Numbered from the stretch's first letter, positions 1 to 8,873 are shown. The stretch is DNA of 64,000 bases from Oscillospiraceae bacterium (GCA_022487055.1 JAKVJJ010000001.1:62001-126000); one strand, 5' to 3'. Program-made: numbers and translations. The notes: generated by a model from the letters alone, not told the origin.

Positions 1-822
1 CAGCGCGGACAGCAGGCTTCGATTCCGTTTACCCCTTACCAATTTGAAGAAGCGCCGCACCGCATTGCACCAAAACTTGCCCTGCGCGCGCGCTTTCCGG
101 ATGACCATGTGCCGCAGGAAGCAGCCCAGTGTGAGAGCATTCTGGTGCCGTGCAGTCTGCCACCCACTCGTCTGGCGGAGCTGCGCCGGTCCGGCATGAA
201 TGTCTGGCTGGAAATGCCGCGCGGAATGTTCGGCACAGAGGATGCGGTTCGGCAGGAGCTAGAGGAAGCACGGGACGCGGGTTTCTGTGATGTCTGGGCA
301 GGAACGCTCAACAGTGCCCAGCTTGCCAAAGAATTGGGGCTGATGATTCACGGCGGATTTTCATTGAATGTGACAAACTCTGCCGCGCTGCACTGGTATA
401 CTGAATTCGGCCTGACCGATACGGAGCTGAGTTTTGAACTGACACTGCAGCAGGCCAATGCCCTGACAGGAATACTTCCCCGCGGACTGCTGATTTATGG
501 TCGCCTGCCGCTGATGCTTACCCGCAACTGCCCTATTGCCAACGGCGGCGGATGCAGACACTGCCATACGGCGCATACGCTGACAGACCGCAAGGAAATT
601 GAATTTCCGGTGCAGTGCTTCGGCGGGTGCAGTGAGGTACTCAACAGTGTGCCGCTCTCCATGCTGGGTAAGCTCCGGCAGCTCAGCGGGCAGGATTTCG
701 GAACTTTACGCTTTACCACAGAAACAGAAGCAGAACGTGCGCAGGTGTTGCAGCTTGCCTTTGCGGACAGGCCTCTTTCCGGCAGTGTCACGTACGGACT
801 GTATTACAGAGGTGTACTATGA
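1..822 (+). CDS. U32 family peptidase-like protein, C-terminal part (5' truncated)
   Basis: The window opens inside this gene; 273 codons remain. They match the second half of a long U32-family protein (members of this architecture run roughly 650-780 residues), so several hundred N-terminal residues lie upstream. A barrel-like stretch is followed by the family's cysteine signature: NCPIANGGGCRHC, then LTDR, FPV and a last Cys before LNSVPLSML. In studied relatives (RlhA, TrhP, UbiU/V) these cysteines hold an Fe-S cluster and the proteins support RNA or quinone hydroxylation rather than proteolysis; the substrate here cannot be read from the sequence. The stop overlaps the dut start by four bases (ATGA), which suggests translational coupling. 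Confidence 0.88.
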   Translation, partial: QRGQQASIPFTPYQFEEAPHRIAPKLALRARFPDDHVPQEAAQCESILVPCSLPPTRLAELRRSGMNVWLEMPRGMFGTEDAVRQELEEARDAGFCDVWAGTLNSAQLAKELGLMIHGGFSLNVTNSAALHWYTEFGLTDTELSFELTLQQANALTGILPRGLLIYGRLPLMLTRNCPIANGGGCRHCHTAHTLTDRKEIEFPVQCFGGCSEVLNSVPLSMLGKLRQLSGQDFGTLRFTTETEAERAQVLQLAFADRPLSGSVTYGLYYRGVL

Positions 823-1256
823 ATCTTCCCGTTAAAAGACTTCGTCCGGAAGCTGTGCTGCCCACGCGTGCGACAGAGGGTTCTGCCGGACTGGATTTAT
901 ACGCCTGCCTGCCGGAACCGCTCTCGGTTGCGCCCGGGGAATTGAAACAGGTGCCTTCCGGTATCGCGGTTTCTTTGCCGGAGGGAACCGTTGGATTGCT
1001 GTGCGGCAGGAGCGGATTGGGTGTGAAGCACGGCATTACCCTGAGCAACAGCGTCGGTGTCATTGACTGTGACTACCGCGGGGAATTGGTTGTCGGTGTG
1101 TGTAATGTGGGCAAAGAGTCTTATACTCTGAAGCCGGGTGAACGTTTCGCACAGTTTCTGGTGGTACCGGTGCTTTTTCCCATGCCGGAGGAAACTGACA
1201 GCCTGCCCCAGACAGACCGGGGAGAAAGCCGATTTGGCTCAACGGGAAAGTGCTGA
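819..1256 (+). CDS. dut: dUTP diphosphatase (dUTPase)
   Basis: A 145-residue protein, the usual size for a homotrimeric dUTPase, which hydrolyses dUTP to dUMP and pyrophosphate, keeping uracil out of DNA and feeding dTMP synthesis. Visible motifs: motif 1 ATEGSAGLDLYA near the N-terminus; motif 2 GRSGLGVKHGI; motif 3 with the catalytic Asp region GVIDCDYRGEL; motif 4 KPGERFAQ; and the C-terminal P-loop-like motif 5, RGESRFGSTG, which closes over the substrate. The ATG overlaps the stop of the U32 gene. The stop codon falls inside an inverted repeat that reaches into the mreB promoter. Confidence 0.95.
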   Translation: MNLPVKRLRPEAVLPTRATEGSAGLDLYACLPEPLSVAPGELKQVPSGIAVSLPEGTVGLLCGRSGLGVKHGITLSNSVGVIDCDYRGELVVGVCNVGKESYTLKPGERFAQFLVVPVLFPMPEETDSLPQTDRGESRFGSTGKC

Positions 1257-1280
1257 GTGCAGGTTGAGAACTTTCCCGTT
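1241..1280. repeat. 11-bp perfect inverted repeat spanning dut stop and mreB promoter spacer
   Basis: AACGGGAAAGT (1241-1251) is repeated inverted as ACTTTCCCGTT (1270-1280) with an 18-nt loop. The -35 element of the mreB promoter starts in the loop and the right arm lies in the -35/-10 spacer. There is no T-run after it, so it is not a standard terminator. It could be an operator, or an RNA hairpin at the end of the dut message. Confidence 0.7.
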
Positions 1281-1292
1281 AAGAGGTATAAT
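1264..1292 (+). promoter_or_regulatory. Sigma-A type promoter of mreBCD
   Basis: TTGAGA (1264-1269), a 17-nt spacer and a perfect TATAAT (1287-1292), about 45 nt before the mreB start. Confidence 0.75.
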
Positions 1293-1337
1293 AGTAATTC
1301 AGACGCGTGCACCGCGCTGAAAGGAGTAAAAACGACT

Positions 1338-2345
1338 ATGGCGAAAGAAATCGGCATTGACCTTGGCACAGCGAACACGCTGGCATATATGAAAGGCAAA
1401 GGCATCATCATGCGCGAACCATCCGTTGTGGCGGTGGATGTGCGCACCGATGCCGTGGTGGAAGTGGGCAGCAAGGCAAAGGACATGATTGGCCGTACCC
1501 CCGGCTCCATTGTTGCGGTTAGCCCGCTGAAGGATGGCGTAATCGCTGATTTTGATATAACAGCTACCATGCTTAGGCATTTTATTCATATGGCGGCAAA
1601 AACCGGCCGCTTCTCAAAAGCAAATATCGTGGTTTGCATTCCTTCCGGTGTCACCGAGGTGGAGCGGCAGGCAGTGGATGATGCCATCGACAAGGCCGGC
1701 GCCCATGTGCTGGACTTTATTCCCGAACCGAAGGCGGCCGCGATGGGTGCTGGTCTGCCAGTGGATGACCCGGTTGGCTCCATGATACTGGACATCGGCG
1801 GCGGCACCAGCGAAGTCGCGGTCATTTCTCTGGGCGACATTGTTGCTTATGAGAGTGTGCGGGTCGCCGGCAATAAATTTGATGAGGCAATCATTCACTA
1901 TATTAAGCAGAAGTATGACCTGCTCATCGGCCAGCAGACAGCGGAAGAAATCAAAAAGCAGATTGGCTCCGCTTATCCCACCGATGAAACCTCCAATGCT
2001 GCCCTGCAGATTAAAGGCCGCAGCTTAGTGGATGGGCTGGCAAAAAACATCACTGTCACAGCGGAGGAAATTCGGGAGGCACTCTCCGATTCCATCCATA
2101 CGATTGTAGAGGCTGTACACACAACCCTGGAGAAAACACCACCGGAGCTGTGTGCGGATATTATTGACCACGGCATCACCATCACCGGCGGCGGCGCATT
2201 GCTGCACGGAATTGCCCCGCTGCTTCATCAGGAGACAGGCATGCCGGTGCGTGTGGCGGATGAACCGCTGGACTGCGTGGTGAATGGAGCGGGCGTGTAT
2301 CTGGACAAGGATGCACACCGCAAACCGAAAGAAACGGAAGCGTGA
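1338..2345 (+). CDS. mreB: Rod shape-determining protein MreB
   Basis: Bacterial actin homologue of 335 residues that forms membrane-bound filaments and directs the elongation peptidoglycan machinery. Actin-fold signatures are clear: phosphate-1 loop DLGTANTLAY at residues 8-17, phosphate-2 ILDIGGGTSEVAV in the middle, and the adenosine loop ITGGGALLHGI near the C-terminus. The reading frame stays open upstream to 1257, but ATG 1338 is preferred because AAGGAG (1321-1326) sits 11 nt ahead and the promoter -10 is at 1287-1292, which leaves no room for a longer protein. It is first in mreB-mreC-mreD-PBP. Confidence 0.96.
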   Translation: MAKEIGIDLGTANTLAYMKGKGIIMREPSVVAVDVRTDAVVEVGSKAKDMIGRTPGSIVAVSPLKDGVIADFDITATMLRHFIHMAAKTGRFSKANIVVCIPSGVTEVERQAVDDAIDKAGAHVLDFIPEPKAAAMGAGLPVDDPVGSMILDIGGGTSEVAVISLGDIVAYESVRVAGNKFDEAIIHYIKQKYDLLIGQQTAEEIKKQIGSAYPTDETSNAALQIKGRSLVDGLAKNITVTAEEIREALSDSIHTIVEAVHTTLEKTPPELCADIIDHGITITGGGALLHGIAPLLHQETGMPVRVADEPLDCVVNGAGVYLDKDAHRKPKETEA

Positions 2346-2410
2346 CGCTTCCCGGCACAGAATCCCACACCTACCGAAAAAGGCAGGCTGCCGGATGAAG
2401 GAGGCTCTCT

Positions 2411-3325
2411 GTGAACCGGTTTTTTCAGACTAAAAAATTCAAATGGCTGATTGTGGTGCTTTTCCTGCTTTTCAGCCTTGTGCTGTATACCAGTACAGCC
2501 GGGCCGGGTGCGGTCGGAAACATGATTAACAGCATTGCCACGCCGATGCAGAAAGTCTTTTCTGCGGCGACCGGCAAAGCGCAGACCAGCACGGAAAACA
2601 TTACAAAAAGCAAAGAGGAACTGCAGGCGGACAACCGTCAGCTTCAGAGTCAGGTGAATGAGCTGAATCAGAAACTGACCAATTATTATTCTGCCATGCA
2701 GCAGAATGAGCAGTATAAGCAGTTCCTCGGCATTAAAAATGAACATAAGGACTATCAGCTTTTGTCGGCAACGGTCATTGGGCGCAGCCCCAGTTCCCTT
2801 TCCGGCAGCTTTACCGTTGATCAAGGCTCCGCTTCTGGCATCACAAAGGATTGTCCGGTCATCACTTCTGCCGGTCTGGTCGGCTGGGTAAGTGAAGTGA
2901 GTGCGCTGTCCTCCAGAGTGACCACCATTATGGATGCAGGTACACAATTCGGCGTGCGTGACACGGCAAACCGTGACACCGGCGTTTTGGGCAGCGAGCT
3001 GAAACTTGCTGACCAGGGTTTGGTGAAAATGAGTTACCTTGCAAACGGCACGACTGTGAAAAAGGGAGACCAGATTGTGACCAGCGGCTTGGCGGTGGAG
3101 AGCGGCTTCGGTGGCAAATTCCCGCGTGGACTGCCTGTCGGCACGATTTCCGCAGTTAAAAACAGCCCCTATGACGTTTCGCTTTATGCGGAGATCAAGC
3201 CTTATGTGAATCCTGCCAAAGTTCGCGATGTCATGGTCATTACGAACTTTGCGGGAAAGGCGGAGGCCGCCAAAGAAGCTGCCGCAAAGAGCAGCAGTTC
3301 TTCTTCCAGCGGGGCATCCAAATGA
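2411..3325 (+). CDS. mreC: Rod shape-determining protein MreC
   Basis: A 304-residue bitopic protein that links MreB filaments to the periplasmic-side elongasome. It has a short cytosolic start, one transmembrane helix (about residues 10-30, KWLIVVLFLLFSLVLY), a coiled coil (about 60-105, SKEELQADNRQLQSQVNELN), then the beta-rich MreC domain with GRSPSSLSGSFTVDQGS and SGLVGWVSEV-like repeats. The C-terminus is a low-complexity Ala/Ser tail. The start is GTG with AAGGAGG a few bases ahead. The last four bases overlap mreD (ATGA). Confidence 0.93.
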   Translation: MNRFFQTKKFKWLIVVLFLLFSLVLYTSTAGPGAVGNMINSIATPMQKVFSAATGKAQTSTENITKSKEELQADNRQLQSQVNELNQKLTNYYSAMQQNEQYKQFLGIKNEHKDYQLLSATVIGRSPSSLSGSFTVDQGSASGITKDCPVITSAGLVGWVSEVSALSSRVTTIMDAGTQFGVRDTANRDTGVLGSELKLADQGLVKMSYLANGTTVKKGDQIVTSGLAVESGFGGKFPRGLPVGTISAVKNSPYDVSLYAEIKPYVNPAKVRDVMVITNFAGKAEAAKEAAAKSSSSSSSGASK

Positions 3326-3840
3326 TGAAACACAGCCAACTTTTTCGGTATCTTGCGTACACGCTGGAGATTGTTTTCCTGCTGATATTGCAGGATGCAC
3401 CCGGCGTGATACCGGAAATCCATTTTGCTCGTCCGTTGCTGCTGATTCCGGCGGCGGTGACGATTGCCATGTTTGAGCCGCAGACGCCCGCCATGACTTT
3501 CGGCATTCTGTGCGGTCTGCTGACAGATGCCGGAATGGATAGCGGGATTCTTGGGCTGCACGCCATGATTTTGGCACTGGTGTGCTTTACGGTCAGCTAT
3601 CTTGCGCGGGATCTGCTGCAGACCAATGTCATTACTGCTTTCACGGTATGCTGCATTGCCATGGGAGTGACCGTGTTGCTGCAGTGGCTTTTGGACTATG
3701 TTGCGCTGGGATATGCTGACCCGGGTTATGCGTTACTGCAGCACTATTTGCCACGGTTTGTCTATACCGTTGTTCTTGTCTTTCCTATTTATGCGCTCAA
3801 CCGGCTGCTTGCCCTGCGAATACAGCCGCCGGTGGTCTGA
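3322..3840 (+). CDS. mreD: Rod shape-determining membrane protein MreD
   Basis: A 172-residue, highly hydrophobic protein with about five transmembrane helices, fitting MreD, the polytopic partner of MreC in the elongasome. Sequence conservation in this family is low. The call rests on size, hydrophobic pattern (for example PLLLIPAAVTIAMFEPQTPA followed by GILCGLLTDAGMDSGILG, the typical MreD loop) and its position between mreC and the PBP gene. It starts inside the mreC stop, so translation is probably coupled. Confidence 0.9.
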   Translation: MMKHSQLFRYLAYTLEIVFLLILQDAPGVIPEIHFARPLLLIPAAVTIAMFEPQTPAMTFGILCGLLTDAGMDSGILGLHAMILALVCFTVSYLARDLLQTNVITAFTVCCIAMGVTVLLQWLLDYVALGYADPGYALLQHYLPRFVYTVVLVFPIYALNRLLALRIQPPVV

Positions 3841-3869
3841 CGGATACAAAACGCTGAAAGGAGAATTCC

Positions 3870-5954
3870 ATGCGACGCCATTCCAGAAAAAAATATACCC
3901 ATACCGGACGCTCCATTGCCTGTGCCGCGGTTGCGATGGTGATGGCTGCCGCCTTTTCCGTGCGGCTGTTTCAGTGGCAGATTGTGGGGGGAGCCTCCGC
4001 TGCCAAGGACGCGGATCAGAACAGCAGCACAAAGGTAATCATGCCGACCAATCGCGGAGAAATTGTGGATATTCACGGCGTGGGACTTGCAACTAACAAA
4101 ACCGGCTATGCCCTGCAGTTTGACCATGCTTATATGACTGTTTCCACAGAGAATGCCACGATTCTGCGGCTTATCAATTTGCTGGAAAAGCGCAAGGAAA
4201 AATGGCTGGATACTCTGCCGATTGTGATGGACAAAAGCGGAAATTACGCTTTTAAGGCGAACTCTGCCAGCGAAATCAAGTACCTGAAGTCTAAGGATTT
4301 CTTAAAAGTTAATAATTATGCAGATGCAAAGACTTGCATGCAGAATTTAGTGGACAAATATTTTGAAAAAACGCAAAGTGATAAAAATCCTACCGCAGGC
4401 TACAGCAAAGAGGATTTGCGGAAAGTTGTTTCTGTGCGGTATGCCATGACACTGCAGGGTTTTGACTATTCAATGAATACACCTTATACCTTTGCAGAGG
4501 ATGTCAGCCGCGACACAGTGGAAATTGTGAGCGAAAACAGCGATACCCTGCCCGGCGTGAAAGCAACCGTGACCACCACGCGTGAAAATCCAAACAGCAC
4601 GCTGATTCCGCAGGCGGTGGGCACTATGGGCGCAATTTCGGCGGATGAATATGAAAAACTGCAGACGAAAGGCTATCACCTGAATGACCGCTTGGGCAAG
4701 TCCGGCATTGAAAGTGCGTTGGAAACCACCCTGCGCGGAACGGAAGGCGAAAAGACGCTTACGATGGATTCCAATGGCAGCGTGACCGGAGAGAAAGTTG
4801 TGACCGCACCAGTCAACGGAAAAACTGTGTTTTTAACCATTGATTCCAAGCTGCAGAAAGTTGCGGCAGACGCGCTGGCGGAAAATGTGAAGGCGGCTCA
4901 AGCTTCACAGCCGATGTGTAAAGGCGGCGGTGTGGTTGTGCTGAACGTGAAGGACTTTTCTGTCCTGGCGGCGGCTTCTTACCCAACCTATGATTTGTCC
5001 AAGTATCCTTCAGATACCGCGTATACCAATAATTTGTTGACCAACCCGACACAGCCGCTGCTGGACCGTGCTTTTGGCTGTGCGTATACGCCCGGTTCCA
5101 TTTTTAAGCCTTCTGTTGCTTTGGCGGCTTTGCAGGAAGGCATTATCAATGAAAACACGACATTTGTCTGTAATCATATTTACCGCCGGTTTGAGGATAC
5201 TGGTTATATGCCAAAGTGCGAAGGCAATCACGGCCCGATTTCTTTGGATCGCGCGTTGGAACAGTCCTGCAATATCTTTTTCTTTGAAACCGGCTATCAC
5301 ACGAAGATTGCCAATATGAATGTTTATGCCAAGAAGCTGGGCCTTGGCGAAAAAACAGGCGTTGAGATCGCCGAGAGCACCGGAACACTGGCTGGCCCGG
5401 CAGAGAAAAAAGCGGCCGGCGGTGTTTGGTATGCAACAGATACGATTCAGGCGGCTATCGGGCAGAGCGACAACGCATTCACTCCGGCACAGCTTGCAAC
5501 TTATGTGGCAACCATTGCGAATGACGGCACCCGCAAACAGGTGCATCTGGTAGACCATGTGACGGATTACAGCCGTAAAAAGACAATTTCCACCACCAAG
5601 CCGGAAATTTACACGGACAACAGCAATTATTCTTTTCTTTCCCAAAAAAATTTGGACCTTGTAAAAACCGGTATGCGGGATGTCTGCGCCAGTCCGCATG
5701 GTACTGCTTACGCACTTTTCGGTGAATATCCAGTGAAAGTGGCGGCAAAGACCGGTACTGCTGAAACCAGCCAGTCAGATAACACCACATTCATTACATT
5801 TGCACCCTATGACAAGCCGGAGATTGCCATTGCGGTGGTCATTGAACATGGTCAAAAGGGCGCCTACAGCCAGAATGTTGCCAAGTCCATTTATGACGCT
5901 TACTTCAAGGTGGGCCAACCGGCCGCCAAAACAGCCTCCTCCAAAGCGGGATGA
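3870..5954 (+). CDS. Class B penicillin-binding protein (PBP2-type transpeptidase)
   Basis: A 694-residue monofunctional transpeptidase that cross-links peptidoglycan. An N-terminal membrane anchor (about residues 14-35) is followed by a PBP-dimer domain and the transpeptidase domain, which holds all three active-site motifs: S410-I-F-K413 with the acylated serine, S466-C-N468, and K627-T-G. The start has AAAGGAG at normal spacing. Position directly after mreBCD points to side-wall elongation (MrdA/PBP2 role) rather than septation, but FtsI/SpoVD-type relatives look similar, so the role is inferred from context. There is no PASTA domain at the C-terminus. Confidence 0.9.
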   Translation: MRRHSRKKYTHTGRSIACAAVAMVMAAAFSVRLFQWQIVGGASAAKDADQNSSTKVIMPTNRGEIVDIHGVGLATNKTGYALQFDHAYMTVSTENATILRLINLLEKRKEKWLDTLPIVMDKSGNYAFKANSASEIKYLKSKDFLKVNNYADAKTCMQNLVDKYFEKTQSDKNPTAGYSKEDLRKVVSVRYAMTLQGFDYSMNTPYTFAEDVSRDTVEIVSENSDTLPGVKATVTTTRENPNSTLIPQAVGTMGAISADEYEKLQTKGYHLNDRLGKSGIESALETTLRGTEGEKTLTMDSNGSVTGEKVVTAPVNGKTVFLTIDSKLQKVAADALAENVKAAQASQPMCKGGGVVVLNVKDFSVLAAASYPTYDLSKYPSDTAYTNNLLTNPTQPLLDRAFGCAYTPGSIFKPSVALAALQEGIINENTTFVCNHIYRRFEDTGYMPKCEGNHGPISLDRALEQSCNIFFFETGYHTKIANMNVYAKKLGLGEKTGVEIAESTGTLAGPAEKKAAGGVWYATDTIQAAIGQSDNAFTPAQLATYVATIANDGTRKQVHLVDHVTDYSRKKTISTTKPEIYTDNSNYSFLSQKNLDLVKTGMRDVCASPHGTAYALFGEYPVKVAAKTGTAETSQSDNTTFITFAPYDKPEIAIAVVIEHGQKGAYSQNVAKSIYDAYFKVGQPAAKTASSKAG

Positions 5955-5989
5955 AATTTTGTATAGGTTGCTACATCAAAATTCTATCT

Positions 5990-6010
5990 GGTGTTTTGTT
6001 ACAAAGCACC
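5990..6010 (+). repeat. Small hairpin after the PBP gene
   Basis: GGTGTTTTG (5990-5998) pairs with CAAAGCACC (6002-6010), one G-U pair, loop TTA. No T-run follows, so it is not an obvious intrinsic terminator. It lies between the PBP stop and the minD promoter. Confidence 0.5.
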
Positions 6011-6038
6011 AAAGAATTGAAAACGTTCGATAAAATCT

Positions 6039-6067
6039 TTGACTAAATCGGGATAGTGTGTTAGTAT
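6039..6067 (+). promoter_or_regulatory. Promoter of minD
   Basis: TTGACT (6039-6044), 17-nt spacer, TAGTAT (6062-6067). The expected start of transcription, about 6074, leaves a leader of only about 12 nt, which favours the second ATG of minD. Confidence 0.6.
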
Positions 6068-6085
6068 GAACATGAGGTTATGAGC

Positions 6086-6829
6086 ATGGGAGCAGTAACA
6101 GTTATCACATCTGGAAAAGGCGGTGTGGGAAAATCCACAACAACCGCGCACACAGGTCTGGCACTGGCAGCACGCGGCCGCCGGGTGCTGCTGCTGGACT
6201 GCGATGCTGGGCTTGGATGCCTGGATATGTTGCTCGGGGTTTCCCAGCGGCGTGTGTTTGACCTTTCGGATGTTGTTTCCGGTGCGGCATCTCCGGCGAA
6301 GGCTATCTATGCCAGCCCGCTGATGCCGGGACTGTATTTAATGCCGGCACCTCTGCATGAGGAAGATTTGGTCAGCTCCAGTGTCATGCGGCAGTTAGTG
6401 CCGGCACTTGCACGGCACTATGACCATGTGCTGATCGATTGCCCTGCCGGAGTCGGCACGGGGTTCCGCAGTGCGTGTGCCGCCGCTGACCGTGCTGTGA
6501 TTGTTTCCACACCGGATGGAATCAGCACGACTGCGGCAGCAAAAACCCGCGGGCAGCTTCTGGAAATGGGTGTTTCAGAGCAGCGGCTGGTGATTAACCG
6601 CTTTTCCGCTTCATTTTTCCGGCAGGCACACTTTTTCAGCGATTTAGATGCTGTAATCGATGCCGCGGGTGTTCAACTGATTGCCGTTATCCCGGAGGAC
6701 AGCACATTGCAGGCGGCAGCAGTCAGTGGTCTGCCGCCGAGAAATTCTCCGGCGGTGCTGGCTTTTGCGCGGCTTGCGCTTCGGCTGGAGGGCAGGGAAG
6801 TACCCTTGCCTTCCCTGCAGAAATTTTAA
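6086..6829 (+). CDS. minD: MinD-like ParA/MinD family ATPase
   Basis: A 247-residue deviant Walker A ATPase. SGKGGVGKST sits at the N-terminus, then the switch region LLDCDAGLG and Walker B-like HVLIDCPAGVG, as in MinD, the membrane-cycling ATPase that places the division septum. ATG 6086 is chosen over the in-frame ATG 6080 because GAGG (6074-6077) is 8 nt from the former and only 2 nt from the latter. Two oddities: no minC or minE is adjacent, and the C-terminus (LEGREVPLPSLQKF) shows no amphipathic membrane-targeting helix like that of classical MinD. It may therefore be a MinD paralogue (FlhG/orphan type). Confidence 0.75.
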   Translation: MGAVTVITSGKGGVGKSTTTAHTGLALAARGRRVLLLDCDAGLGCLDMLLGVSQRRVFDLSDVVSGAASPAKAIYASPLMPGLYLMPAPLHEEDLVSSSVMRQLVPALARHYDHVLIDCPAGVGTGFRSACAAADRAVIVSTPDGISTTAAAKTRGQLLEMGVSEQRLVINRFSASFFRQAHFFSDLDAVIDAAGVQLIAVIPEDSTLQAAAVSGLPPRNSPAVLAFARLALRLEGREVPLPSLQKF

Positions 6830-6914
6830 AATCAGATACATAAAAATTCCGTCTGCTACTCCGGCATGGAGATGCAAACGATTTTATTTTAAATTTTAAG
6901 AGGAGGACTTTTCC

Positions 6915-7319
6915 GTGAACATTGCTTTGATTGCGCATGACGCGAAAAAAGAATTGATGGTGCAGTTCTGCATTGCGTACTGCGGTGTGCTTAGCCGCCA
7001 TGACCTGTGTGCCACTGGCACGACTGGCAAGCTGGTCAGTGAAGCGACCGGCCTGCATATTCAAAAGTTCCTGAGCGGCAGTCAGGGCGGTGACCAGCAG
7101 ATTTCCGCGCGAATTGCCTGCAATGAAGTGGACTTGCTTCTGTTTTTCCGTGATCCGCTTACCGCAAAGCCGAGCGAGCCGAATGATATGAATATGCTTC
7201 GCCTGTGTGATATGCATAATATTCCGGTTGCTACCAATATCGCAACCGCCGAGGTTCTGATTCATGGGTTGGAACGCGGCGACCTTGATTGGCGCAATAT
7301 CCTCAACCCAAAAGCTTGA
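6915..7319 (+). CDS. mgsA: Methylglyoxal synthase
   Basis: A 134-residue enzyme converting dihydroxyacetone phosphate to methylglyoxal and phosphate, a bypass of lower glycolysis used when phosphorylated sugars accumulate. Family motifs are all visible: [10 protein letters not shown] at the start, ATGTTGKL (phosphate binding), [11 protein letters not shown], and [15 protein letters not shown] with the catalytic aspartate, then the C-terminal [11 protein letters not shown]. The start is GTG, with AGGAGG (6901-6906) 8 nt before. It lies 85 bp after minD and ends in a strong terminator, so it may share the minD transcript. Confidence 0.95.
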   Translation: MNIALIAHDAKKELMVQFCIAYCGVLSRHDLCATGTTGKLVSEATGLHIQKFLSGSQGGDQQISARIACNEVDLLLFFRDPLTAKPSEPNDMNMLRLCDMHNIPVATNIATAEVLIHGLERGDLDWRNILNPKA

Positions 7320-7348
7320 GATGGCTTGTCTGCTCCTTTTTCCGGCAG

Positions 7349-7406
7349 AAGCAAGCTGCCCAAAGATGGCAACCATGTGTGCCGATTTTGGGTAGCTTGC
7401 TTTTTT
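7349..7406 (+). terminator. Intrinsic terminator after mgsA
   Basis: A 16-bp stem (7349-7364 with 7387-7402, one G-U pair) followed by a run of six T (7401-7406). Confidence 0.9.
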
Positions 7407-7455
7407 ATATGCAGAGACGAAAGTTTCAGATTGGCTTTCCTTTGCCCTTTTAATA

Positions 7456-7464
7456 TGTTATAAT
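7456..7464 (+). promoter_or_regulatory. Extended -10 promoter of hisS
   Basis: TGTTATAAT (7456-7464) is an extended -10 element 30 nt before hisS. No good -35 is seen at the right distance. Confidence 0.5.
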
Positions 7465-7494
7465 GAGCAAGTCAGATTACAGGAGGGAAAGACT

Positions 7495-8778
7495 ATGGAA
7501 CTGATTACACGGGCACCTCGCGGCACACAGGATATTTTGCCGGGGGAAAGTGAAAATTGGCAGGCACTGGAGAAGGTACTGCGGGAAGAAGCTACCCTGC
7601 ACGGATTTGGCGAAGTGCGCACGCCGGTTTTTGAGCATACGGAGTTGTTTCAGCGCGGTGTGGGAGATACCACGGATGTTGTGCAGAAGGAAATGTACAC
7701 TTTCCGCGATAAAGGTGATCGCTCCATCACCCTGCGTCCGGAGGGAACTGCCGGTGCGGCACGCGCCCTGTTGGAGCATGGCTTGTATGCCGCCGCCCTG
7801 CCCCAGAAGTTCTGGTATGAAACTTCTTGCTACCGCTATGAAAAAGCACAGAAGGGACGTTTGCGGGAATTCCATCAGTTTGGTGTGGAGATGTACGGCT
7901 CTGCTGACCCGCTGGCAGATGCCGAAGTCATTTCCATTGCGGATTCCGTTTTTAAGCGTCTGGGTATTCGTGACCTGACACTGGAAATCAACTCCATTGG
8001 ATGCCCTACCTGCCGCGCGGCTTATACAAAAGCCCTGCAGGAATATTTCAGCCAGTATAAAGACCAACTCTGTGAGACCTGTCTGTCCCGTTTGGAACGC
8101 AATCCCTTGCGCCTGCTGGACTGCAAGTCTGAAACCTGTAAGAAAAATGCGGAAAACGCACCGTCTATTCTGGATTATCTCTGTAATGACTGCAAAGCAC
8201 ATTTTGAAAAAGTGAAGGCAGCCTTGGATACATTGGGTATTGCCTACAAGGTAAATGACCGCATTGTGCGCGGCTTGGATTACTACACCCGTACGGTCTT
8301 TGAATTCACAACCAATGACCTCGGCAGCCAGGGTACTGTCTGTGGTGGCGGACGATATGATGGTCTGATTCAGGAACTGGGCGGCCCGGAAATGCCTGCC
8401 CTTGGTTTTGGGATGGGCTTGGAGCGTTTGCTTCTGCTGATGAAAGCGCAGAACATTGAATTCCCTATGCCGAAAAAATGTGATGTGTATATTGGTAGTC
8501 TGGGTGATGCGGCACGGCTCAGGAGCTTCACCATGGCCAGTACTTTACGCACCTGCGGCATTGCAGCTGCATTTGATGACCTTGGCCGCGGACTGAAAGC
8601 ACAGATGAAATATGCAGACAAGATTGGCGCACGCTACAGCATGGTGCTGGGCGATGATGAAATTACGTCTGGTAAAGCACAGGTCAAGAATATGGCGACC
8701 GGAGAAAAAACAGAACTGCCGCTGGGCGATGACTTTACCAAGTCATTTGCCACGCTGGACTGCTCCGCCGTGCTTTGA
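7495..8778 (+). CDS. hisS: Histidine--tRNA ligase
   Basis: A 427-residue class II aminoacyl-tRNA synthetase that charges tRNA-His. The catalytic core is at residues 1-325: RGTQDILPGE at the start, motif 2 FWYETSCYRYEKAQKGRLRE, the histidine-specific RGLDYYTRTVFEF and GGGRYDGL, and motif 3 GFGMGLERLLLL. The C-terminal anticodon-binding domain covers the last 90 residues. AGGAGGG lies about 8 nt before the ATG. aspS follows 254 bp downstream in the usual Firmicutes order, but with a structured spacer between them. I see no T-box leader. Confidence 0.97.
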   Translation: MELITRAPRGTQDILPGESENWQALEKVLREEATLHGFGEVRTPVFEHTELFQRGVGDTTDVVQKEMYTFRDKGDRSITLRPEGTAGAARALLEHGLYAAALPQKFWYETSCYRYEKAQKGRLREFHQFGVEMYGSADPLADAEVISIADSVFKRLGIRDLTLEINSIGCPTCRAAYTKALQEYFSQYKDQLCETCLSRLERNPLRLLDCKSETCKKNAENAPSILDYLCNDCKAHFEKVKAALDTLGIAYKVNDRIVRGLDYYTRTVFEFTTNDLGSQGTVCGGGRYDGLIQELGGPEMPALGFGMGLERLLLLMKAQNIEFPMPKKCDVYIGSLGDAARLRSFTMASTLRTCGIAAAFDDLGRGLKAQMKYADKIGARYSMVLGDDEITSGKAQVKNMATGEKTELPLGDDFTKSFATLDCSAVL

Positions 8779-8873
8779 GGAGAAAATTGGGCGCTGGTGT
8801 CAGCTGATGCCGGAAGTTGGTTTCTCTGTGGCGAAGGAATTTATTTTATATATTTTTGTATAACAATACACAA

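Noticed and set aside
1257-1337. Longer MreB with 27 extra N-terminal residues
   Set aside because: The extension runs through the promoter -10, and the Shine-Dalgarno fits ATG 1338.
2228-3577. 449-codon minus-strand frame opposite mreB-mreC-mreD
   Set aside because: Crosses three clearly coding genes and their junctions; shadow.
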